Source: Cyanophora paradoxa
Lineage: Eukaryota > Glaucocystophyceae > Cyanophorales > Cyanophoraceae
Direction of reading: 5' to 3'
Length of the DNA stretch: 64,000 nt
Assembly: GCA_004431415.1 (NCBI GenBank)
Contig: QPMI01000514.1
Location: forward strand, 62,001 to 126,000
Positions 30,301-40,100 of this stretch are shown one piece after another. Each line of letters starts with the position of its first letter. Position 1 is the first letter of the stretch. The notes beneath the pieces were generated by a model. That model was not told the DNA's origin, made no database searches, and saw only the letters and a list, made by a program, of their open reading frames with translations. The position numbers and the translations under genes are program-made.

Positions 30301-31334
30301 GATTGAGGTGGACCTCCAGGTCCGCGTCCCGAGTTCTAACTCGCCAGCTGCAGTCGATCGCGACCATCACATGTGTGGCGATTAATTATATAAACGCAAT
30401 CGCGCATATATCGCCTGATCGATGCCGCGTGCAGAACGACAGCTTGGTCGAAGAGATTCACATCTACAATGTGCGCACATCCTTGTCGCAATTAAGTAAT
30501 TAAAATGGAAGGATAAGCGGCTGACATATATTCAGCGCTCGGACTCCTCCGACTACAGCAAGCGCCTGAACAACTTCAAGCTCGTCGTGTACAAGGACGG
30601 GGTTGTAGTGCGCAATCATGCAGCTGCGATCACGAGATTTAGCCATATATAGATATATATAAATATCTAGGCGTGCACGTAGTCGGCTGCGATCCCTTGT
30701 GATGTGCGCGCAGAAATACGAATCGGGCCTGATCACGCCGGACTTCACGGCTACGGGCGCGAACAAGCCCAACGGATTCTGGACCAATGGGGCCTACACG
30801 AACCTCTTCAAGTTCGCTGTCCCCAGCCAGACGGTCGGTGCGCAATTAATCTGCAAGCACGATTATGACGCTTGGGCTGCTTCCCTTCTCAAATGAAAGG
30901 CACCCTGCCCAGGCGACAAGGTTCGAATCGTCAAGCCGAGCGGGGGTGTTATGAACTTCGGCGAGCTGGAAGTTATTGGTGAGACTATCGATATCAGCAT
31001 ACACACGCGAAATTGAATAGTTTCCTCACAATTGCAACCTGGCAGGCGTGCACATGCCGGCGGGGGCGACGAGCAGGAGTGTGAGTCTGCTCGACGCCGA
31101 GGAGCAAGTGCTGCTCTTGCAGGTGCTCGAGCTCGCGCCTCGCTGCACGGAGGGGGGCCGACGCCGGCGGCGACGTCGGCCCGGCCGGGCGCGCAGGCGG
31201 AGGAGGAGGCGGAGGCGGACGAGGAGGTGCTCGCCCACGAGCTCGCCGACTCGGAGGAGGCGGCCGCCGCCGAGCTTCTCCAGGGCGGGGCGCTCTGCGA
31301 GGATTTCGACGGCCTCCTCCCCGCCGATGCTTGA
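27315..31334 (+). CDS. Protein with three F5/8 type C (discoidin/fucolectin-like) modules and an acidic tail
   Basis: About 20 short exons. Exon 1, 27315-27349 (MSTDPRSPFKA), splices in phase to 27418. Module 1 starts YVNVAAYRDASASS and includes SWTVDLK and HDYPIEKLEIYT. Module 2 starts INNVALGKPATSTG, then CLTDGKLDG across a junction, VSVDLQKDYLISEVQLHM, LRNFKIEVL and GDTVRIS. Module 3 starts MNLAKGMPVKASSF, then WIEVDLQNDSLVEEIHIYN, RLNNFKLVVYKDG, DKVRIVKPSG and FGELEVI. The order N-A-x-GK-PAxxS, xDG, W/V-x-VDL, I-x-x-I-x-I, V-R-I, L-x-E-V is that of the galactose-binding-like F5/8C fold, often a sugar- or lipid-binding module. The tail (31210-31334) is Glu/Asp/Ala-rich and ends LLPADA. No signal peptide at this start. 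It is divergent from the ricin-B-like gene across the LTR element. Binding specificity is unknown. Confidence 0.78.
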
Positions 31335-32002
31335 GCTTAATCGCGATCTCGAGAGGCATATATAGAAGGCATAGGCATAGCTATAGGAGTGCGCACGCGC
31401 ATTGCGACGGCCGTTGATCATGATGGCTGCGCGGGCCGCGCGGCGGCGTGGAGCTTATAACTCAGACTGAAAGACGGAAAATGCATATTACGTATACGTA
31501 GTGAATTCGAACGTTTTGAGAACAAGAACGATCTAGAAGGTTTGGAAACTTGGGGAGCCCGTGTGTGAAGAGAAGATAAAGCGATGGCGAGAGGCCGCTA
31601 GCGCTGTAGCTTGGGGCACGCCTGGAGCGCCGTCGACGTCAGCCCTAGTCCTGCGCATCTTTCAAGCCTTCCGGATCCAAGCCTGGAAGCCCTCCAACAC
31701 GCCCTTCAAGGCTTGCCATCTTCCTCCCCGCTCAAGTTCTCCGATGCGCGCCCCAACCGCACGGCCGAAATATATATAGACGACTCCCGGAGTCCTGTCC
31801 TCCGTTTCGTGTCACAGTGCCCCCCGATGGCGACCCCGCCGGCCCCTCCGCCCCCTTGCATTGCGTATGCGCTCAGCCATACGCACGGATAGATTCGGGG
31901 GACGGGGAATAGGGGCGCGTATCAGGACGGGCTACTATGCTAGAAATTGAAGGCTGCATGGAAAGGGCTCGGCGGGCACGCCAGGGGATCGGGCGCTCCG
32001 GC
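31335..32002. other. Convergent spacer, no gene seen
   Basis: 3' flanks of the F5/8C and PAP/fibrillin genes. Short open frames here lack support. Confidence 0.5.
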
Positions 32003-33658
32003 CTACTCGATGGTGATCTCCTGCGGCGCGGAGGCCGCGGCGGAGGAGGCGGAGGAGCCCATCCCGCCCTCGACCCTGCCGCCCGCTTCAGAGCCGAGGG
32101 CGGAGGGGCGGGGGGGAAGAGGTGAGGGGGGCACCGGGTGAGGACGAAGACGGAGGTGCCGACGCCGCGCCCGATGCGCATGTCCTCGTCGAGGAACGTC
32201 GTGTCGAGGTACGTGTTCTGGTTCCCCGCGGAGCTCGAGATGGGAACCTGCGTGCGGGGGGGTACAGGAGCTCAGCGGCGTTCCGGGGGGTACTGCGCGT
32301 TGACTCGCTCGCCTGGAGGGGGGGAAGGAAGGAGAGGGGCCGGCCGAGGACTTTGCCGGGGGTGAGCTTCGCCCGCTGGAACGCGACCTGCGGGCGCGTT
32401 GGTACCCCCTGCGAGGAAAGAGGCATACCCCCTCGCGCCGCGCACCTGGAGGCGTACGGGGGATACCGCCTCGACGGACGCGTCAACGCTGAAAGTGCTG
32501 CTGGTGCCGCTGAGGGCGTCTGCAAGCGAGGGAGGGGGGTGCGGGATCAGCCGGCGCGGACGAGCGGGGCTGGGATGCAGGGGGTACATCTCACCGAAGG
32601 GGGGAAGGCCGGAGAGCTCGGCCACGTTCGTGAGGGTCTGGCCGTCGTAGGACTGGAAGACCTGGGGTAGGGGAAATCACTCGGAGCACGTGGGGCGCCG
32701 AGAGGGGGGTACAGCTAATCCGGACCTCGCCGAGCTGGAGGGCGGGGATGCGGGCGAGGAGCACGACGTCGAGCGAGTTGGTGTCTGGGGGGTATCAGCA
32801 ACGGGCGGCGGGGCGGGTACGCTGGCGGCGGCGCACAGACGAGGCGCCAGTTGCCCTTCAGGAGCTCGATGCCGGGCTCCTCGGTCGGCGCCGGCGTCGG
32901 ATTCATCGCCTGCAGGATACCCCTCAGAGCCGCAGGCGGGGTGGGGGCGTCGCGTGAGCTCGCCTCGAGGCGCGTGATCTTCTCGTCGATCTGCTTGCGC
33001 GTCTGCTCGTCCGAGACGAGGAAGCCGCGGTTCGTGCCGGCAACTGCCGTAGCCCGTAGCGAGTGTCAGATAAAAGACTGATTGATGGAGAGGAGGCGGA
33101 CGCGGCGCGCACCGATTGACAGGAGCTCCTTCTTCACTGTGGCCACCTCGTCGGCGGACGCCCGCACGCACACACTGCGACGGGCGCGTTAGATGAGGCA
33201 GTGCTCGAACTGCTCGGGACACAAATGATCCTAGAAAAACCGGCCGAGGGCGCCGAAGCCGTCCCGGCCGTGCGCCGGCCGCCGGTTCGGTCGCCGCATC
33301 TAGAAGCGCAGGACGCCAGGGGGCGCAGACCGCCCTGGCCATTGCGCATAGCTAAATCCGCGCTGTTAGATCCTAGGCTGGGACAGACAGCGCCGGACCT
33401 GTGCAGGGGCGCGGAAGCGCGAGGCACGCGAGGTGCCGCGTGCCTCGGCCCGGCGCGGCTGCCGCCGAAGAAGCGCTTCGCCCGGAGAACGTCGTCCGCG
33501 TTAGCTGGTGCGAACGAGTGCTGCCGCACGTGCTTGCACGGGATGGCCTGACGCTGGGCGCCCAACGGGCAGAACGCGGTGGGCGCCGACGACGTGCCCG
33601 CAGCGAGTGCTGCGCTGGAGCCACACAGAGCCGAGGCAAGAGGGACCGCGAAGGCCAT
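32003..33658 (-). CDS. Plastid-lipid-associated protein (PAP/fibrillin family)
   Basis: ATG at 33658 begins MAFAVPLASALCGSSAALAA, a signal-peptide-like hydrophobic start, followed by SAPTAFCPLG, close to the ASAFAP plastid-import motif of red-type complex plastids. The mature part has VCVRASADEVATVKKELL, then RGILQAMNPTPAPTEEPG and LLKGNWRLVC, the hallmark NPTPAPT...L-x-G-x-W-x-L of PAP/fibrillins. Later exons give VFQSYDGQTLTNVAEL, VDASVEAVSPVRLQV and TTFLDEDMRIGRGVGTSVFV, the family C-terminus (YLD-x-x-L/M-RIGRG-x-x-x-x-FVL). The stop at 32003-32005 follows PQEITIE after a last intron. Members sit in plastoglobules or thylakoids and bind lipids or quinones. Exons are separated by introns rich in GTACCCC. 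Divergent from MCMBP with 66 bp between start codons. Confidence 0.88.
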
Positions 33659-33724
33659 TTCGTGAAGTGACGGCGGGTACAGGTCCAGCTGCGAGTGCGT
33701 CGTACCCAGTCTTCCCGCCGAAAG
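33659..33724. promoter_or_regulatory. 66-bp bidirectional promoter with symmetric GGGTAC/GTACCC pair
   Basis: The whole gap between the start codons of PAP/fibrillin (-) and MCMBP (+). GGGTAC at 33675-33680 and GTACCC at 33702-33707 form an inverted pair whose centre (33691) is the centre of the gap, so each gene has GTACCC in its own sense about 22 bases before its ATG. Transcription must start inside this gap or within the neighbouring gene. Confidence 0.6.
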
Positions 33725-36627
33725 ATGCCAGCCCACGAGCCCGCGAACGCGCCCTGGGCGGACCTGATCACCAATGCGTCGTCGCATGTTCAGCACGTCT
33801 TCCAGCAGTACGTCGCTGGTCGCAGCCTCGACCAGCTGCGCTCGCCTCAGCCCCAGGGCGGGGACGCCTTCTCGGGCGAGTGGTCCGTTGGAAACTACTT
33901 CCTGGATCGCATCGCGAGCGATGCGTCGAACCTCGGGCAGGTGCGCCCCGCCCCGCTCCCTCGCGTTTCCTGCGGCCTCTCCGACGGGCTGACGCGCCCC
34001 GCGGCGCAGATCCCCTCGCTTAACAGCGTGCCCATCGAGATGCTCTCTTCGAACATGCTGGTTCGCTTCCGCTGCATGATCCAGGACATGGCGAGCCCCG
34101 AGTTCTACATGGGCCTGTTCAACCTCCGCGACGCCGCCGGAAACGTCGTGCGCTCTCTTCCCTTTATCGCCGCTCGTCCTTTGCCCGAGCCGCCGGCGCG
34201 CCCAGGCGGTGGGCACCTGCAAGTACAGCGACGGCCTCCACCTGCCGGTGCGCGGGGCGGGGCGGGGCGGGGCGGCGGCGGCTCACGGGGCGGCAGGAGG
34301 ACTGCGAGGTGGACACGCGGACGGCGGTGATGTACGAGCGCCTCCCCGTGCTCGGCGTATCCGTCCCCGGCGAGTCCGACTGGGTCCTCCACGTGCGCCA
34401 GCCGCCGCCGCCGGCGACGGGCACGACGCGCGCCCGACGCGCATAATCGCAGGCGGACGAGGAGGAGGCGAAGCGGACCGAGGTTCCGTCGCTGCGGCTC
34501 CTGCGGGAGCGCGGCGCCGCGAAGCAGAAGCGCCCGCTCGGCAGCGACGACGCGGGCGCCGCGGACGACGAGAGTGCGCGCGCTCAACCCGCCGGCCGCC
34601 GCTGCGATCGATGCCCGAGGCCGCTCACTCGGCGGCCCCGCAGTGACAGACGCGCCGGAGGCGGCCGACGAGAAGCGCGCCCGCGACGCTGCCGCGCCCG
34701 CCGCCGCGCCCGCCGCCGCCACCGAGCCTTCCGGCGAGTCGGCGGGGGCGCCGGCGGCGGCGCGGGCGCACCGGAGCGCCGCGCTGCCGTCCCAGCGCAA
34801 CCGCGAGGTCGTCATCAAGGTCCGGCCGCCTGCCCCGGCGCCTGGCAGGAATCCTGACTCGGGGGGCGGGGGCAGCTGTACGACGAGCACATGGAGGGCC
34901 GCTTCAAGCTCAACGACGTCGTCGAGTTCGTCGGCGTGCTCCAGGTCCGAGGGACTCGAGTCGGGGCTCGATCCGCGGGGGATCTGATGTTCGATCGGGT
35001 GCGGCAGGTGCCGCCGCGCGGCTCGGAGGCCGGCCCCTCGCCCATGGAGGACGCCTGGGGCGACGAGGAGGTCTCCTCCGTCTCCCCCTCCCTCCCCGCC
35101 ATCCACTGCGTCGGTCCGTCCGCGTACCCCTCCCGCGCCCCTTACCGCCCGGCTGCCGACGCTTTCCCGCCCCGCAGCCTTCCGGACCCTCGTGGACCAC
35201 AACCCGGCCGCCCCGGTCCCCAGCGCCCCCTCGTTCGCCGCTGGTGCGCAGCGGCCGTCTCGCCCGGGCCTCGGCCCCGCCCCCGGCCCTCGCCGACCGC
35301 GCGGCAGCGGCGCAGGCGGCGCGGGCGTCGCTGCCCGGGGTGCGCGCGGAGCTGGTCTCGTACCTCGCGCGGGGGCTGCGCGGCGACCGCCTGGCCGCGG
35401 AGTACCTCCTCCTGGGCCTCGTCTCCTCCGTCTCGGACCGCCAGGGCGAGACCGTCCTCGGCAAGTTCAGCCTCAACCTCACCCACGCCGGCCCCGAGCT
35501 CGGCCCCGACCCGGCCCGCCGCCTCCACGCCCTCCTCTCCTCCGTCTACCCCCGCTCCGCCCTCCTGCCCCTCTCCATCGCCTCCCTCGGCTCCTTCAGC
35601 ATGGCCCCCTCCCGCGACCCCAGGTCCAACCGCCTCCAGGTGCCCCGTACCCCCCGCGCATCCACCCCCTGCCCTGACCGCCGCCGGCACCCCCCAGGCC
35701 GGCTTCCTGCAGCTCGCCGCCGGCACGCACCTCCTCGTCGACGAGACGGCCATGGACGAGGGTGCGCGCACCCCGGCCCCGCCCCCCCTCCCCCTCTAAA
35801 CGCGGTACCCCGCCCCCGCAGGCAAGCTGCAGGAGCGCGGCGTCAAGAACCTCGGCGCCCTCGCAATGGCGATGCAGCGCCAGGTACCCCCTCCCGCCCA
35901 CCCGTATCCCTCTTTTTTCGCTCTGACGCGTACCCGCCAGGTCTGCGCGTACGACTGGGCCTACTACACGACCGAGTTCCCCCTTGACGTCACGTTCGCG
36001 GTCCTCTCCCACGGCAAATCGATGCTGCCGGTACCTCCCCTGCGTCTCTCCTTCTGGGCATGCCCTCCGCCCCCGACCGACCGCCCGGCCTCCCGCAGGC
36101 CGACTGCCGCCTCCGGATCGTGTCGGACGGGGCGGCCGCCGGCGAGCCGCAGCCGGAGCCGTCGGGGGAGTGGCTGCAGGCCGCGCGCCGCTACCTCGCC
36201 ATTGCCCGGCACCCCCCGCACTTCGCCATCGACGAGTCTGTCTCCCTCGTGCGCCGTGCCCCCCCTCCCCCCGCCCCCCCCCCCTCCCCCCCCCCTCTTC
36301 CCCGCCGACCCCCCCGGGGACAGATGGTGGAGGAGGACTTCGTTCGGGCGCGCAAGGAGGAGCCGAAGACGGGGCCCGAGACCCTCCACCTCTGGCTCAC
36401 CCTCGCCCGGTGCGCCCCCTTTACAAGCGCCGGAAGGCGGGGCAGTTTCGAGCGAGAACGGGATGGGCACGGGACGGGGAGAGCTTCGCCGGCGTCTGAC
36501 CCATGCGCATCCTCGCCCGCCGCGCAGGCTGGTGGCGCTGAGCCGGGGCGAGGAGGGCATCTCGCGCGAGGCCTGGGCCCACATGCGCGCCCTCGAGGCC
36601 GAGCGCGCCCGCCGCGCCGCCGCCTGA
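33725..36627 (+). CDS. MCMBP: Mini-chromosome maintenance complex-binding protein
   Basis: Exon 1 is 33725-33940, exon 2 starts 34010 and about ten more exons reach the stop at 36625. Diagnostic blocks in order: PIEMLSSNMLVRFRCMIQDM with PEFYMGLF; YERLPVLGVSVPGESDWVLH; GRFKLNDVVEFVGVLQ; LARGLRGDRLAAEYLLLGLV with GKFSLNLT; GFLQLAAGTHLLVDETAM; AYDWAYYTTEFPLDVTFAVL; a C-terminal helix ending ALEAERARRAAA. These match the MCMBP/ETG1 family, which binds MCM2-7, helps unload it from chromatin after replication and supports sister-chromatid cohesion. The region between the second and third blocks (34470-34830) is a charged, Ala-rich insertion. Introns are 50-100 bases and many contain GTACCCC. The family assignment rests on several independent blocks. 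Confidence 0.94.
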
Positions 36628-37148
36628 GCGCCCGTTGCCCCTTCGCACTCTCAGCAAGTAGGATAGCGTAGGTCGATGCTCCGCCCCCGTCCTCAGCTCC
36701 GAGGGGGAGGGGGGCGCCTTCCCCGGGGCCGCGGCTTTCGCCGCCCGCCCTCGCTCACGGTCCGACGCATTCGGTGTGCGATGTACATGCGCGCATTGAA
36801 TCCAAGCAGCATTACGCTGCAAGCAGCTCGAATGCGTTATAGATCCCTCGAATGACCTCCAATTCATGATCACGAATATTTATTGCCCTCCGCGTACCGG
36901 TGCACCCGCGCCGGTGGCCGGGGCTCTAGTAAACAACAGACCCAATCATGATACGTAGCTACAGCATTCGTATCTAGCATGAACACCCTCAACGCATCCT
37001 CATGATCAGAAGATGCCATGATGAATTTCATCGCATGTGTAAGCAGTTCGAGCACAGTGCGGCATGCGATGTGAAACTTCGGCTGCGATTAAATATTCCA
37101 TGCCTAGATTTCTGGCCTGGTCTGGCTGGAGAATGAGCAGGGCGGTCT
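36628..37148. other. Convergent spacer, no gene seen
   Basis: 3' flanks of MCMBP (+) and the ARM/IQ gene (-). AT-rich centre with TGATCATGA and CATGATGAA words; no exon or RNA gene recognised. Confidence 0.5.
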
Positions 37149-40100
37149 TCACGCGGCCTCGCCGGCCGCCGCCTGGGGCTGCAGCGCGGGGCCCTCCGCC
37201 GCCTGGGGCTGCAGCGCGGGGCCCTCCGCCGCCTCTCCGGGGCCCCGGCCGCTCGCCAGCGCCACCGCCGCCGCGCTCCCCGAGCCGGCCGCCGACCCGT
37301 GGCGCGAGCCCCGCACGCTCCCCTCCCCCGCCCCCGCCCCCGCCGGCGGGAGCGCCTCGACTGTCGCCGTCGCTGCGAGAGCCGCCTGCGGGATAGCGAT
37401 CGGGGTGCGCGTTCAGAGCCAGGAGGAAGGGGGGGTACGGCGACACGAACCTCCTGGGAGGCGATGCGCGCCGCGTGCTCCTTCGCCTGCCGCTCGCGCT
37501 GCTTCGTGAGGTACCAGAGCTGCGTTCGCAGGCGGAGGTCACGAATGTCGGCGGCGGGTACGCGCGCGTCGCTGGGGAGGCGGGTACCTGGATCCTGCTG
37601 GCGGCTTCTTCCTTATCTGCTTCCGAGGGCTCTGCGGGGGGCGCCGGGGCGGGCGCCGGGGCGGGTGCCGGGGGCTCCTCTGGCGCTAACGGCTGAGGGG
37701 CCGGGGCCGGCTCCGCAGCCGGCGGCGGAGGGACCTCCGCGGGCGCCGCCGAAGGCTGAGGCTCGGGCTGCGGCGTTGACGCAGCCTGCGGGGCGGCTGC
37801 AGGCTCCGCAGCCGCCGCCTCAGGGACCGAGGCCTGCTCTCCAGCCGCCGCCTGGGGGGCCGGCGCCGGCTGCGGTTGGGCGGCCGCAGAAGGCTCGGGC
37901 TGGGGCGCGGGGAGGGACTCCGCAGATGGCGCCTGAGGCGCCGGCGCCGGCTCCGGAGCGGGTGCTGGGGCGACCGGCGCCGGCTCAGAAGGCGCCGGCA
38001 CGGGCGCCGGCGCCGGCTCCGGAGCCGGGGGGTTGGGGAGGAGACGCCTCGGCCTGGGGCGCCGCGGGGGCGGCGCTGGGGCCGTCGGCGCAGGCGGGGC
38101 GAAGGGGACGGCGGGCGGCGCGGCCTCCGCGGGCCGCTCGGGGCGGCGAGAACCGTCCCGACGGCGCAAGCGGTTCCGGTGGCGCACGTACGCCCTCTGG
38201 ATCTGCGGAAGGGGGCGCAGGTGCCCCGATCAAATCTCGGATCGAATCTCGGATCAAATCCCGCCGTACCGTCGTCGCGGCGCGGTCGGTAGCGGCGTCG
38301 GCCGCCCGGACGGCGAGCGCCTCGGCCCGCGCGCGCTCCGCCCGCACCGCCGCCACCCGCCGCCGCGCCAGCCTCCCCCGCCAGTGCGCCTGCCGCCGCG
38401 TCAATGCGCGCAAGTGCAAGCGGATTCCACCGGACTCGAACCTGGATCTCGGTGGCGGCTTCCACTCGGACGGCCTCGGCCCCACGGTCCAGCTTCGACC
38501 TGAGGCGCGGCGCCGGTCGGAAGCCAGCGCCCGCGCAGCGGCCCGCCCGCCCCGCGCACCTCAGCGCCTCGGCGGCGTCGGCGCGGGCGCGGGCGAGGGC
38601 GCGGCGGGCGAGGCGGCGGCGGGCGGCGGCCTGCGCGACGGAGGCCGCCTCGCGCTCGAGGGCGGCGTTGACGGCATCCATACCCGCCCGCCAGCCCTCC
38701 GCAACCTGCCGCCGCCGCGCCCACCCGCGTCAGTGCGAGGGAGGGAGGGAGTGGAGCGGGGCGACGCGCCGCCTTCTTGCCCTCGCGGCGGCGGAAGGCC
38801 CACTGGATGGCCCGCGCCGCCTCCTCGGGCGCCCGGTTCAGCTCCGCCAGCGCCGCCTCCCGCAGCCGCTGCCGCTCGGCCCGCAGCGCCCGGCAGCGCC
38901 GCCGCGCCGCGTGGCCCCGGTACACCCGCTGCACGTCCATCGCCGCCTGCGCCCGCCCGTCTGGGAGCGCGGGGCCGAGGCCGGAGGGGCGCGCCGCACC
39001 TGCTCCCGCCGCGCGACGCTCATCGTCTGCCCGTACGCCGTCGGGCGCCCCGAGGCCGTGGAGGAGACGTAGCCGTACCCCCCCTCGCGCGCCGCCAGCA
39101 GCCCCTCCCGCAGCGCCTCTTGCCGCTCCCGCCGCACACGAAACGCGTCCTGGGGGTACGCCTCTCAATATCCCACGGCGTCCAGGAGGGGATGGGGGTA
39201 CAAGCACAGACCTGGATGACTTCGGCGGCGCGGTGGTTGGCGTCCTCCAGTGCCCGCACCTCGAGCTGCGGTGGGGAGGGAGCCTGTGAGGGGCGCGCCG
39301 AAGAAAGAGGAGCAGCGGGGCGGGCGCACGCTCCGGCGGGCGCGGCTAAAGTCGCGCAGGTCGCGGGCCCTCCGCCGGGCGCGGAAGGCCCGCCAGGCGC
39401 TCTGCGACGAGAGCCGCGTGAGCGGAGGGGGCGGGCGGGAGGGCTGCCCCCCGCTCGCCTGGATGTCCGTCGCGGCGGAGGCGGAGGAGCCCAGGGAGGG
39501 GTACGGGGCGGGGACAGCTGGGGGGCGCGGCCGGGCGGCGGCGGCGGCAAGCGCCGCGCGCTCCCTCCGCGCGAGCCGGCGCCGGTAGACCGCCTGCACC
39601 ACCTCCGCCGCCCGGTCCTTCTCCTGCGCCTCGGTGGTCGGGGGTACAGCAGCGATCCGGGCGGGGGTACAGCGACGAAAGCGGACCATGCGGGCGCGGG
39701 CCCCGCGGGCCGCGCGGAGGGCCTCTCGGGGCCCCCCCCAGAAGACGGCCGTGTTCACCTGAGGACGGGGGGCGGAGTTGAGGGAAGCGAAGGCGAACAG
39801 CGGCGGGCGGGCGGTGGGCGTGTACCCCACGGAGCTCCTTGAGCTCTTCTGGGGTTAGGGAGCCACGAAGGGGGTCGGAGGAGCGGAGGGCGTCGGCGGA
39901 GAAGGGGCGCGGGCGGGGCGCGGGCGGGGCGGGGGGCTGGGACGGGGCGGGGACCGGGGCAGGAGGCCGGGCGGGAGCGCGGGCGGGTGGGGGAGGCGGG
40001 GACGGGGAAGCTGCGCGCCGCGGGGGTACGGCGGCAGATGCGGAGAGGGGCCGGGGTCGAGGCACCCTCTCAAAGGCAGGAGGCGGGGCCGGCGGAGGGG

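Noticed and set aside
36788-37055. Short minus-strand frame MLELLTHAMKFIMASSDHED
   Set aside because: Isolated, without a domain or splice partners; lies in a convergent spacer.
37299-39842. 847-codon plus-strand frame opposite the ARM/IQ gene
   Set aside because: Reverse complement of Pro/Ala-rich exons and introns; contains no domain. The minus strand has IQ motifs and splice sites.
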